Below, one piece after another: positions 1 to 6,381 of a stretch of DNA of 34,023 nt (position 1 is the stretch's first letter; each line of letters starts with the position of its first letter). The DNA lies in the IMG/VR virus record IMGVR_UViG_3300025759_000339, positions 1 through 34,023 of that record; one strand, given 5' to 3'. Below the pieces are notes generated by a model. That model saw nothing but the letters and a program-made list of their open reading frames with translations. It was not told the DNA's origin and did not search any database. The position numbers and the translations under genes are program-made. This DNA comes from a virus.

Positions 1-22
1 AATGTGGTTCGGAGCTAGGAAG

Positions 23-166
23 TTATCCACGGCTTCTCCATTTAGAAAACGCTACGGCTAATCGCTGGTCTGTCTTCTTAAATTCTTTCTTTGCAGACTT
101 ACTCTTCATAAATCTTTCTACAAAGTCCTTTCTCTTATCTGTCTTCTTTGGTTTTGGTAATGGCAT
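23..166 (-). CDS. Small basic phage protein, 47 aa
   Basis: Complete small gene, ATG at 166 and TAA at 23. The product starts MPLPKPKK and contains the pattern FVERFM, then KKEFKKTDQRLAVAFSKW. This resembles a short motif I recall from phage proteins, of the form P-x-P-K-K, F-I-x-R-C-M, K-K-E-F, Q-R-x-A-V-C-x-x-W, sometimes found as an N-terminal segment of larger proteins; the match is from memory. Here the usual cysteines are replaced by F and A. It follows the 68-aa gene by 3 nt in the same direction, so the two are probably co-transcribed. Function unknown. Confidence 0.7.
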   Translation of the reverse strand: MPLPKPKKTDKRKDFVERFMKSKSAKKEFKKTDQRLAVAFSKWRSRG

Positions 167-169
167 AGT

Positions 170-376
170 TTATTTACGAACAGACTTCTTACCTCTACAA
201 CCCCAGGCTTTTCTACGAACTCTAACTTTCTCAGTTTTCTTTTGTCCAGAACTTCTTGCACAGTAAGCGTCTCCGCGTTTAGTTCCAGGTTTACTAATCC
301 TTCGCCGTGTCTTGCCGCTAGAATCTTTGTATGTTGTTCCGTCTGCGTACTTCTTTTTAGCTTTCTTACTTATCAT
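170..376 (-). CDS. Very basic small protein with KPGTKRGDAYCARS motif, 68 aa
   Basis: A 68-residue protein that is about one third Lys plus Arg. The middle carries KPGTKRGDAYCARSSG, which looks like a conserved phage motif; I have a vague memory of similar segments in environmental phages but cannot name a family with certainty. Only two cysteines are present (YCARS and WGCRG), so a single zinc site would be incomplete. It is the first gene after the leftward terminator at 400-425, so it needs its own promoter or read-through. A DNA- or RNA-binding role is inferred from charge alone. Confidence 0.6.
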   Translation of the reverse strand: MISKKAKKKYADGTTYKDSSGKTRRRISKPGTKRGDAYCARSSGQKKTEKVRVRRKAWGCRGKKSVRK

Positions 377-399
377 GCCTTAATTTTAACATTAAAGAA

Positions 400-425
400 A
401 CAGAAAAACACTCCTGGAGGAGTGT
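400..425 (-). terminator. Intrinsic terminator for the leftward late/lysis transcript
   Basis: Positions 408-425 form a perfect 8-bp stem (ACACTCCT / AGGAGTGT) with a 2-nt turn, or a 7-bp stem with a 4-nt loop. Read on the minus strand it is followed directly by TTTTTCTG. It lies downstream of the lytic transglycosylase gene, the last gene of the lysis cassette, and upstream of the 68-aa gene. Confidence 0.7.
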
Positions 426-469
426 CTGTACGTTAGTAGCCCTTTCAGGCGTTACGAATATAGCATTTT

Positions 470-539
470 ATAAGCATAACTCCACCCACTATACCAAAAC
501 TCCGCTTATGGATTCCTTCTTAATAGTGGGCAGGGTTAT
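470..539 (+). ncRNA. Candidate structured RNA with hairpin and possible pseudoknot
   Basis: ATAACTC (476-482) pairs with GGGTTAT (533-539) and, after a CA/CA internal loop, CCCACTAT (485-492) pairs perfectly with ATAGTGGG (523-530). Inside, TCC (501-503) and GGA (510-512) close a hexaloop GCTTAT (504-509). That loop is perfectly complementary to ATAAGC (470-475) immediately upstream of the stem, so a pseudoknot is possible. The one non-Watson-Crick pair in the outer stem is U-G on the plus strand and A-C on the minus strand, favouring a plus-strand RNA. No gene was found in 426-614. No plus-strand promoter could be named. Confidence 0.35.
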
Positions 540-614
540 ATGTACAAGAGCTTGTGTAAGCACACATACAGAATGTGAAATTGCGTGCTTGCACCAACTT
601 TCGTTGGCGGACTG

Positions 615-1109
615 TTAGGCAGTATCCCAACAAGACTCGCTTGCTGGATCTGCTCTCCAATCGGTATCCCCCTGATGTTTTAAGACAAGAACTGCAAGTT
701 CTATATTGTCTTTCGGATTCATTTTATCTCGCTGTGTTGTTTCCCAAAATTGAGAAGCATAGTAATTCCATGTTCCGTCAATAAATTGGAATACACCGCC
801 AGCAGATGAGTAAGGGTTTTGTGCATTGCCAGTGTAGTTTGATTCACACCAGGCGATGCGCAATGCTTTCAAGGTTGTTTCTTCGTTTAAGCCATGCTTG
901 TTAGCTGTTTTGAGGATTGTATCGTGTATTTCGTTTTGGTCTGGGGAAAGATCAATCGGTTTATGAGCAATCCGAATGTCTTGTACTGAATCGTGAGATA
1001 CAACAGGGGGAATATGTTGACTTGCTTCTACTGGTGTAGTGGCAAGTCCTATTGTAATGAGCAAACTTGTAAGAATGGAAATAGTCCGTTTGTTATCAAG
1101 TAATGCCAC
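615..1109 (-). CDS. Secreted lytic transglycosylase / lysozyme-like endolysin, 164 aa
   Basis: Probably cleaves the glycan strands of peptidoglycan at lysis. Residues 1-29 look like a signal peptide: positive start (NKR at 6-8), hydrophobic core ISILTSLLITIGLA, and VEA-S as a likely signal peptidase site. Residues 82-140 carry the SLT/lysozyme-like signature: E89 in WCESNY is the probable catalytic acid, followed by NPYSSAGGVFQFIDGTW, typical of Rpf/transglycosylase folds. C88 and C160 could form a disulfide. It is last in the lysis cassette (holin, M23 peptidase, this gene) and has its own -10 box at 1129-1134. A signal-peptide endolysin next to a holin resembles known signal-arrest-release systems, but that is inference. 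Confidence 0.85.
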   Translation of the reverse strand: MALLDNKRTISILTSLLITIGLATTPVEASQHIPPVVSHDSVQDIRIAHKPIDLSPDQNEIHDTILKTANKHGLNEETTLKALRIAWCESNYTGNAQNPYSSAGGVFQFIDGTWNYYASQFWETTQRDKMNPKDNIELAVLVLKHQGDTDWRADPASESCWDTA

Positions 1110-1128
1110 GTCGGTCGTAGCACACTTA

Positions 1129-1134
1129 ATTATA
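1129..1134 (-). promoter_or_regulatory. Putative -10 box (TATAAT) for the transglycosylase gene
   Basis: The minus strand reads GCGATATAATTAAG, a perfect TATAAT hexamer 19 nt before the ATG at 1109, in the 51-nt gap after the M23 gene. There is no TG extension and no clear -35 box, so this is weaker than the extended -10 promoters elsewhere in the window. Confidence 0.4.
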
Positions 1135-1160
1135 TCGCATATTGTAGGGTAGAGTGTGGG

Positions 1161-1799
1161 TTATTTCCACAGCAACAGTTTTTTAAGAATGTCAAGTATT
1201 TGTAGTACGGTGTTCATTGCTCCTTTACTGGAAAACGAATCCAGTATATACGGCTCTGGATTAACCGCACCAAAATACCCATTGTGTTGCAGTTTGTTTG
1301 ATGTGTCTTTAATAGATTCATCATCTGCAAATACTGGTTTTACTGGTTTTATTGAGAAGTGTAGATGTGGGCCAGTAGCTTGACCTGTTGCTCCTGCAAG
1401 ACCAATGAGCTGACCAACTTCTACGTAATCACCTTTCTTTACCATGTTGGCATTTTGATGCCAGTACCGAAGTTTAAAGTGTTCCTTTTCTCCAGTTTCT
1501 TTACAGTGGAATTTTAGATCAGTGGTTATATCAACACCAAGTCCAGTGTCGGGGTTTGTTGCTACTCGTGTCACCCAACCACTTTGGCCAGCATAAATTG
1601 GTTGCCAGTGAGATGCTTTCATATCAATACCGTTATGTCCTTTCATGTTGCTATAAAAAGAACGGTAGCCAACTGGACACTTTTTTGTGCCAGCTGGCAT
1701 ATCCACAAGCTCACCAGTTGCTTTGTTGATGCACACCAAATTATCACCAAATCGTTGAGTGATCTTATACGGCTTTACTGGTTGAAAGATGAACTTCAT
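1161..1799 (-). CDS. M23-family peptidoglycan endopeptidase, 212 aa
   Basis: Zinc metallopeptidase expected to cut peptide cross-links in peptidoglycan. The LytM/M23 core spans about residues 50-150: H55 and D59 in GHNGID and H145/H147 in GPHLHF form the usual zinc and catalytic set, and H114 is nearby. The strand pattern GDYVEVGQLIGLAGATGQ is also typical. There is no N-terminal signal peptide, so export would rely on the holin or the virion. The C-terminal ~18 residues (MNTVLQILDILKKLLLWK) form a hydrophobic, possibly membrane-seeking helix that is unusual for the family. It sits between holin and transglycosylase, so the phage appears to use two wall hydrolases with different bond specificity. 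Confidence 0.88.
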   Translation of the reverse strand: MKFIFQPVKPYKITQRFGDNLVCINKATGELVDMPAGTKKCPVGYRSFYSNMKGHNGIDMKASHWQPIYAGQSGWVTRVATNPDTGLGVDITTDLKFHCKETGEKEHFKLRYWHQNANMVKKGDYVEVGQLIGLAGATGQATGPHLHFSIKPVKPVFADDESIKDTSNKLQHNGYFGAVNPEPYILDSFSSKGAMNTVLQILDILKKLLLWK

Positions 1800-1803
1800 G
1801 CAA

Positions 1804-2031
1804 TTATTTTTTAATTACTGCCTTTGTACCAGAGTACAAACCTGATGCAGAGAGTCCGACAATGATACCTGTAACAACGTGCTCAATTGCAATACTGCCA
1901 TGCACACCAAGTGTAATGGCGACACCAAGCACGATTGAAACAATAGGTGCGAATCGTGAAGCAAGACCAACTTTCTTGATTGCTTCTACAATTCCTGTGA
2001 CTACTGCGATGACAACTCCAATTTCAATCAT
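1804..2031 (-). CDS. Holin-like small membrane protein, 75 aa
   Basis: Small hydrophobic protein with three candidate membrane segments (about residues 3-17, 28-44 and 49-65) and a basic C-terminus (TKAVIKK). Length, composition and position just upstream of the M23 endopeptidase fit a phage holin that times lysis and lets wall enzymes reach peptidoglycan. The gene has its own strong promoter within the end of the metalloprotease gene (TGGTATAAT at 2058-2066, ATG at 2031), consistent with separate timing. No family-specific motif was recognised, so the call rests on topology and context. Confidence 0.75.
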   Translation of the reverse strand: MIEIGVVIAVVTGIVEAIKKVGLASRFAPIVSIVLGVAITLGVHGSIAIEHVVTGIIVGLSASGLYSGTKAVIKK

Positions 2032-2050
2032 AGATTTTTCTTAATAATAA

Positions 2051-2596
2051 CTACTCAATTATACCACGACTTCGTAATTCTCTTGTCAAGAAATCGGTGA
2101 AGAAGTTGTTGAAACGCCCAAATTTGACGTATACGTGGAGTAAACTGATAAGACCACCCAGATACCATTGTTTCTCATCAAAGCCGTATAGGTAAGGCAC
2201 AGCGTGTCCTAGCTCGTGCTCAAATGTGTACTCAAGTTGGTTTTCTCCAAACGGATAACTCTTGTAATACATAAAGCCATATGCGCCACGAAGTTGTACC
2301 CCGTTTCGTTTCTTAGTCTTTACCTGCATCAATGATTTACCCCATTGACCATAGTGATTTCCACGCACTGTCACTTCTGGTAATTCGTCAATTAAACACA
2401 CACCATCAAAACCACCACACATAAGATACAAGAACTCATTTGATACATAGGTGTTTTTCCGACGTTTTTCTGTTGGGTACTCATCAATACCAATCTTGTG
2501 ATATTCAAACTGTAAATAAGGGAATTTTTTTGTAATGGGAATGGTACGATCTTTTTGCCAATTTTCTTTATGGAGTACAAGAATTTGTTTTTTCAT
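2051..2596 (-). CDS. HEXXH zinc metalloprotease-like protein, 181 aa
   Basis: Contains FEHELGHAVPYLYG with H127, E128 and H131, the HEXXH signature of zincin metalloproteases. The third zinc ligand is not obvious: D140 or H154 are candidates, and the spacing does not match the metzincin HEXXHxxGxxH pattern. No signal peptide or membrane segment is visible. It lies between the XhlA-like membrane protein and the holin, so a role in lysis, entry or virion maturation is inferred from position. I do not recognise a specific phage family. The start ATG at 2596 gives MKKQILVLHKENW; no ribosome-binding site is visible. Confidence 0.65.
   Translation of the reverse strand: MKKQILVLHKENWQKDRTIPITKKFPYLQFEYHKIGIDEYPTEKRRKNTYVSNEFLYLMCGGFDGVCLIDELPEVTVRGNHYGQWGKSLMQVKTKKRNGVQLRGAYGFMYYKSYPFGENQLEYTFEHELGHAVPYLYGFDEKQWYLGGLISLLHVYVKFGRFNNFFTDFLTRELRSRGIIE
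2058..2089 (-). promoter_or_regulatory. Strong promoter in front of the holin gene
   Basis: On the minus strand TTGACA (2084-2089), a perfect -35 hexamer, is followed by TGGTATAAT (2058-2066), a perfect extended -10. The spacer is 20 nt, longer than the usual 17. The -10 lies inside the last codons of the metalloprotease gene (GGT ATA ATT GAG TAG). This is the only copy of the window's extended -10 motif with a consensus -35. Confidence 0.7.
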
Positions 2597-2649
2597 AGTT
2601 GTCTAGTTTTTTATTGATAAGACTATATGCACCATCTTGTTTTGTGAAG

Positions 2650-3030
2650 TCACTGTCCATTTAAAAATGCGTAAGCAAGTGCACCCAAAATAGCTGTTGT
2701 GAGTATGGTGGTAATGATTGACTGTGCGATGCTACCCCATTTTATATTATTGCCATCTATATGCTTATTGACCTTTGCTTCAAGTCTATTAAAGTCGCCA
2801 CGATCTACTTTATCGTACACTCTTTTATGTACTCCCTCTATTCTGCTGTCTATTTGATGTTGATGTTCTGTAAAGCGTGCTTCAATATCATCACGTTTCA
2901 TGTAGTTGCTAGAAAGTATCTCTAGCTTTCCTTCTAGTTTTGCAAAACCAATATTCACCGTTTCTTCAAGACGGTCAAACTCTTTCTTTAAATAGTCAAT
3001 ATCTTTTTGTTGTAAATCTTGCATACTCAT
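2650..3030 (-). CDS. XhlA-like coiled-coil protein with C-terminal membrane anchor, 126 aa
   Basis: Residues 1-90 are charged and predicted helical/coiled-coil (heptad-like runs in LKKEFDRLEETVNIGFAKLE), and residues 101-122 form one membrane span (IAQSIITTILTTAILGALAY) before a short tail. This layout matches the XhlA/haemolysin-like proteins that help holins, and some phage accessory lysis proteins. It is the first gene after the tailspike, so it probably opens the lysis region. MSMQDL and MQDL are alternative starts two codons apart. Confidence 0.55.
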   Translation of the reverse strand: MSMQDLQQKDIDYLKKEFDRLEETVNIGFAKLEGKLEILSSNYMKRDDIEARFTEHQHQIDSRIEGVHKRVYDKVDRGDFNRLEAKVNKHIDGNNIKWGSIAQSIITTILTTAILGALAYAFLNGQ

Positions 3031-3114
3031 GTTACGTGAACCATTCTAACTATAAATTACCTCAAGCCCCAAGATAAGTATGTCTCCTCTATGTGTCGCG
3101 AATTACTTTTCATA

Positions 3115-4242
3115 TTAACTTGCGTAAGTGTGAGCAGTTTCACCTCCTCCACCTCCTGCTGCTGTGTCTACGTTATCAGGTCCTGCATTAGGAGCTACCG
3201 AAGGAGTTATTGCTGTACCACTCTGATAAGCATCAGCTCCACTGTCTATTGTGTAGTCATTACTTGCACTATCTGTAAATGGGTCAGAGCTTTCAGTTGT
3301 ATTATCGTTTGCATACCCCTCATCTCTAGTCCCTACTGCAGTACAGTTATAATCTCTGTTTCCTTGAATTATAAATTGTCCACTATTGCTTGCGATGTTG
3401 TAGGCAGTTGCACCTGTACCATCTACATTAGCAATTATGTTATCTAAGAGGTAACAGAACCCTGTACCGCTAGTAATCACTAACCCAACTGAGTTAGTAG
3501 CGTCATCGTGTCCATCTACAATATTGTGAGCGCAAAGCACTGCGTCATTTACAATTCTTATTGCTCCAACTGAACCACCACAATCCTCAAAGATATTTCC
3601 TACACAATGGTCACTATAACCATTGAACGAAGCCCCAAAAGTACCCATACCTTTAACGTAGTTCCAAAACATAGCAGAGTTAGAAGTAGCCCCCTGACTT
3701 GATCCTCCTGTATTATGGATATAACAACCAATAATCATATTGGCCTCATCTACTACATAGTAATTAGCTGTGTCATAAACTTCACAATTTATAAGAGCTG
3801 AACCATCTTGATTAGAGTGGTAAAAGTCAACAACTGCTCCAGTAGTTCCGTGTAGTTTCCCTCCAACAAAAGCAGTAAACTCAAAAGCAGAAGTGGTAGT
3901 AGATATAATTGTAGCTACTGCGTCATTACCATCAATTTCAAACGCTGGTGATATAGTCCTTCCGTTTGGCACAGTTATAGATATAGAACCACCATTATCC
4001 CAAGCTGCAAAGACAAAAGGGTTATTATCAGTCCTGCTATCATTATTTATTGCAGGAGTTGTTACATCAATTGTACTAGAAAGCACAAAAGCACTTGTAT
4101 TGGCTAGGTACAAAACATTACCACCACTTGTACTCCAAGTTCCATCATTAAGAGCTTTTTGAATTGTCTTCCACGGTGAACCACTTGAACCGTCACCTGT
4201 ACTATCGTCACCGTTTGTGTCGTCTACATAATAATCAGCCAT
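3115..4242 (-). CDS. Right-handed beta-helix tailspike, pectate-lyase-like, 375 aa
   Basis: The N-terminus (ADYYVDDTNGDDSTGDG, then SPWKTIQKAL) is the entry motif typical of right-handed parallel beta-helix proteins with pectate-lyase-like folds. It is followed by many short strand repeats rich in N, G, I and V through about residue 320 (for example NCEVYDTA, GCYIHNTGG, GNIFEDCGG, HNIVDGHDD, DNIIANVDG). The C-terminus is a Gly/Ala/Thr-rich tail (GGGGGETAHTYAS). Proteins of this type bind or cleave surface polysaccharide. No catalytic residues can be assigned. As last of the tail-fibre genes it is the best candidate for a depolymerase or host-surface receptor binder. Confidence 0.75.
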   Translation of the reverse strand: MADYYVDDTNGDDSTGDGSSGSPWKTIQKALNDGTWSTSGGNVLYLANTSAFVLSSTIDVTTPAINNDSRTDNNPFVFAAWDNGGSISITVPNGRTISPAFEIDGNDAVATIISTTTSAFEFTAFVGGKLHGTTGAVVDFYHSNQDGSALINCEVYDTANYYVVDEANMIIGCYIHNTGGSSQGATSNSAMFWNYVKGMGTFGASFNGYSDHCVGNIFEDCGGSVGAIRIVNDAVLCAHNIVDGHDDATNSVGLVITSGTGFCYLLDNIIANVDGTGATAYNIASNSGQFIIQGNRDYNCTAVGTRDEGYANDNTTESSDPFTDSASNDYTIDSGADAYQSGTAITPSVAPNAGPDNVDTAAGGGGGETAHTYAS

Positions 4243-4247
4243 AATAT

Positions 4248-4631
4248 TTATTCTTTAATCCAGCGTTCTTCTTCACTAGGATCTAGTGAAATGCTGTTTT
4301 TATAATCCTTCACAGGAGCATTCCATTTATAATTTGCTCTCTCTACTCCTTTTTGTAGGCGTATGTATGTTTCTCCTCCTGTCTTAGGAGTTGCTTCTAT
4401 CACTTGATCAAATACAGGGTCTTCAGGAGCTTTTTCAATATCTATCTCTTGAACCGCAATATCAGCCAATAAAGAGTTTTTTATATCCTCTGGTAAGTCA
4501 CTCTTTTTTATTTCTTCTTTCCTATCTTTAATTAGATCTTGCTTCTCTTTCTTAGAGATTCTTTCTTTACCAGTTCTTAAACCAACGATTCTTTTAGTAA
4601 CTTCTACTCTTTTTAAAACTTTTTTTGCCAT
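4248..4631 (-). CDS. Hypothetical charged protein in the tail-fibre cluster, 127 aa
   Basis: Lys/Glu-rich and mostly helical by composition in residues 1-85, ending in a more mixed segment with YKWNAPVKDYKN. Not recognised. It is packed between a tail fibre (5 nt upstream) and the beta-helix tailspike (5 nt downstream), so it may be a fibre chaperone, an adaptor or a minor virion protein. The start is preceded by TAATATT and no Shine-Dalgarno site. Confidence 0.55.
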   Translation of the reverse strand: MAKKVLKRVEVTKRIVGLRTGKERISKKEKQDLIKDRKEEIKKSDLPEDIKNSLLADIAVQEIDIEKAPEDPVFDQVIEATPKTGGETYIRLQKGVERANYKWNAPVKDYKNSISLDPSEEERWIKE

Positions 4632-4635
4632 AATA

Positions 4636-5436
4636 TTAAGTCTTAGTTACTTCTAATGCTAATTCTACTCTTGTCACTGTTGCAGCACTATCTACATTAA
4701 ATCCTAAGTAGTCACCCTCTGAAAGAGATGTTGTCCAACCAGTAAGGGTTGCATCTTGTGATTTTTGTGCTGTTGAAAGTGTAGGTTGAGCAGAAGCAGT
4801 AATACTATCTGCGTCTGTTGGGGGAAAGTTTGCGTAAGTATCTTTCCAAACATCAATCACAATACTTCCAGATTGGTCTGCTACTAAATTAGCAGAGTTA
4901 ATTGTACAGTTGTAAGGTATTCTCAAATATCCCTTAATTCCTGTCGTGATAGCACTTCCAGCACCATCAATAACAATTCCCAATGTGCCTTTTGTGAAGT
5001 TGCTTTCAAGCTCTGATGCTCCAATATTTGTGATTGTGTTGTTATCACCATCTATTGTCTTGTTTGTTAGAGTATCTGTTGATGCTGGTTGTACAGCACT
5101 ATCTGCCGTTGCCCCCTGTGCTGCGGTAGCGTAGTCACTAGAGTTAAATGCCTTTACTTGTGCTAGGTTTGTTACCTCTGAATCCATTAACGCACCTGCG
5201 GCAGTTACATTAGTTGTATCAGTAACATCAGCACCAGCTTCAATACCATCTAGTTTTGTTTTATCTCCGTCAACAAAAGCTCCTTCTGATGGTTCTGCTT
5301 GTAAACCAGCGACAAGATTAGTTCTTGTAATTTTTTTACTAACAGGAGTCCCAGACGGGTCATCAACAATAGCTAGAATGTCTTCTCCTGCTACTGTTGC
5401 TAATTCTGTTAGTGCTGTTGTCTTTTTATCTGCCAT
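4636..5436 (-). CDS. Tail fibre protein, 266 aa
   Basis: The opening (MADKKTTALTELATVAGEDI, then AIVDDPSG) is the form common at the N-terminus of phage fibre/virion attachment proteins. Residues about 50-135 hold short repeats typical of trimeric fibres (FVDGDKTKLDGIEAGADVT, LTNKTIDGDNN). The C-terminal 120 residues look like an all-beta knob. It has its own extended -10 promoter ending only 10 nt before the ATG, implying a leader of about 4 nt. It follows another fibre gene and precedes the 127-aa protein and tailspike. Confidence 0.75.
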   Translation of the reverse strand: MADKKTTALTELATVAGEDILAIVDDPSGTPVSKKITRTNLVAGLQAEPSEGAFVDGDKTKLDGIEAGADVTDTTNVTAAGALMDSEVTNLAQVKAFNSSDYATAAQGATADSAVQPASTDTLTNKTIDGDNNTITNIGASELESNFTKGTLGIVIDGAGSAITTGIKGYLRIPYNCTINSANLVADQSGSIVIDVWKDTYANFPPTDADSITASAQPTLSTAQKSQDATLTGWTTSLSEGDYLGFNVDSAATVTRVELALEVTKT

Positions 5437-5446
5437 ATTGACCTAT

Positions 5447-5455
5447 ATTATACCA
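5447..5455 (-). promoter_or_regulatory. Extended -10 promoter (TGGTATAAT), near-leaderless
   Basis: The minus strand reads TGGTATAAT, then ATAGGTCAAT, then the ATG of the fibre gene at 5436. With a start site about 7 nt after the hexamer, the mRNA leader would be about 4 nt. No -35 match was seen. Confidence 0.6.
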
Positions 5456-5460
5456 TAAAA

Positions 5461-6303
5461 TTAATTAAACACTGCATTTTCTCCATCTTCCCAAACCACA
5501 TTTTCTCCATCTTCCCAAATTGCGTTACTGTCAGACACTAGTGTATGCAAAATTTGCCAATCATTATCGTAATAAATTTCTATTGTATTTGTACTAGTGA
5601 TTAAATACATCTGGTTTTCTGTCGGTGAAGCAGGTCGTGAACTTTCAACCTGTAAACCAGAGCCAGAGCCACCTCCACCACCACTACCACTCATGTAGCG
5701 ACCTTTTGATGATTCTTTAAATGCTCGCGGTACGTTCTTGAGAACTTTAAAATCAAGTACGCCTTGTTGCTTGTTCAGTTCTTCAACCATCTTTTGCGGT
5801 GATAGGCTAAGTTCTGCAAGAAGTTCCTTTTTGAGTTTATCTGCAATCTTGTCAGTATCTACTTTTTCTATAATCTCCTTTACCTTTTCTGGCTTTGCTT
5901 TCTGTAGACGTTTCTCAAGACTTTTAATCTCTTTGTTAAGCAAAGAAACCATACTGTCTTTCACTTGCTTCTTTGTTGGGTAGTCCACACCTGCTACTGG
6001 TGGTTCAAGCGTGTCTGCTGCTTTTTTTAGAGCTTTTTCAATACGTTCGTCTTTGATCAGGTCATCAACAGAAAACGACTCAACCGCCTGCTTTGCAATT
6101 CTTGGTAGGTCTTTGTCAATTTGACCTTTTGTTGCAAGGTTTAGTTGACGTACCGCTTCTGCAAACTTTTGTGACATTTGCTTTGCTAGGTCGTCTACGT
6201 CTTTTTGTTGTTGTTTTTCAACCTTTTTTAGGTAATCAAGAACCGCACCAACGGGATTGGTTTTTGCTTCTTGTAGTAATTTTAGTCTGTCTTTTGCATT
6301 CAT
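5461..6303 (-). CDS. Coiled-coil tail fibre with glycine linker and WEDGEN C-terminal repeats, 280 aa
   Basis: Residues 1-190 are Lys/Glu-rich, strongly helical and coiled-coil-like, matching a fibre shaft or an internal rod. Residues 205-216 form a flexible linker (SGSGGGGGSGSG). Residues 217-258 look like a small beta domain with PTENQMYLITSTN, a form seen in phage fibre tips. The end is a short tandem repeat, IWEDGENV VWEDGENA VFN. The gene follows a promoter-hairpin leader at 6314-6366. Fibre assignment is from architecture and neighbours; receptor specificity cannot be told. Confidence 0.65.
   Translation of the reverse strand: MNAKDRLKLLQEAKTNPVGAVLDYLKKVEKQQQKDVDDLAKQMSQKFAEAVRQLNLATKGQIDKDLPRIAKQAVESFSVDDLIKDERIEKALKKAADTLEPPVAGVDYPTKKQVKDSMVSLLNKEIKSLEKRLQKAKPEKVKEIIEKVDTDKIADKLKKELLAELSLSPQKMVEELNKQQGVLDFKVLKNVPRAFKESSKGRYMSGSGGGGGSGSGLQVESSRPASPTENQMYLITSTNTIEIYYDNDWQILHTLVSDSNAIWEDGENVVWEDGENAVFN
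5475..5522 (-). repeat. 24-bp tandem repeat encoding WEDGEN units
   Basis: Two copies of a 24-bp unit, nearly identical at DNA level (CATTTTCTCCATCTTCCCAA in both on the plus strand), encode the C-terminal WEDGEN repeats of the 280-aa fibre. Near identity suggests recent duplication. Confidence 0.75.
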
Positions 6304-6313
6304 ATAAATAAAT

Positions 6314-6366
6314 AAGGGCGTGGAAATTCCAGCCCTTTGTGTCGTATATATAACTGGATTATACCA
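6314..6366 (-). promoter_or_regulatory. Promoter-hairpin leader upstream of the 280-aa fibre
   Basis: Minus strand: TGGTATAAT at 6358-6366, preceded by CG and followed by CC. About 14 nt after the expected start site comes a hairpin with stem AAGGGC/GCCCTT (6332-6337 with 6314-6319), a bulged G and an inner TGGA/TCCA stem. It is followed by ATTTATTTAT and the ATG at 6303. No Shine-Dalgarno site. Same architecture as the leaders at 14263, 21234 and 23627. Confidence 0.65.
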
Positions 6367-6381
6367 CGATTAAGCATGTTA

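Noticed and set aside
2568-2660. 30-codon frame starting ATG at 2660 on the minus strand
   Set aside because: It overlaps the ends of both neighbouring genes in another frame and has no supporting motif or start signal.
3084-3090. Strong Shine-Dalgarno-like AGAGGAG on the minus strand
   Set aside because: No open frame of useful length follows within 20 nt; the XhlA-like gene starts over 50 nt later.
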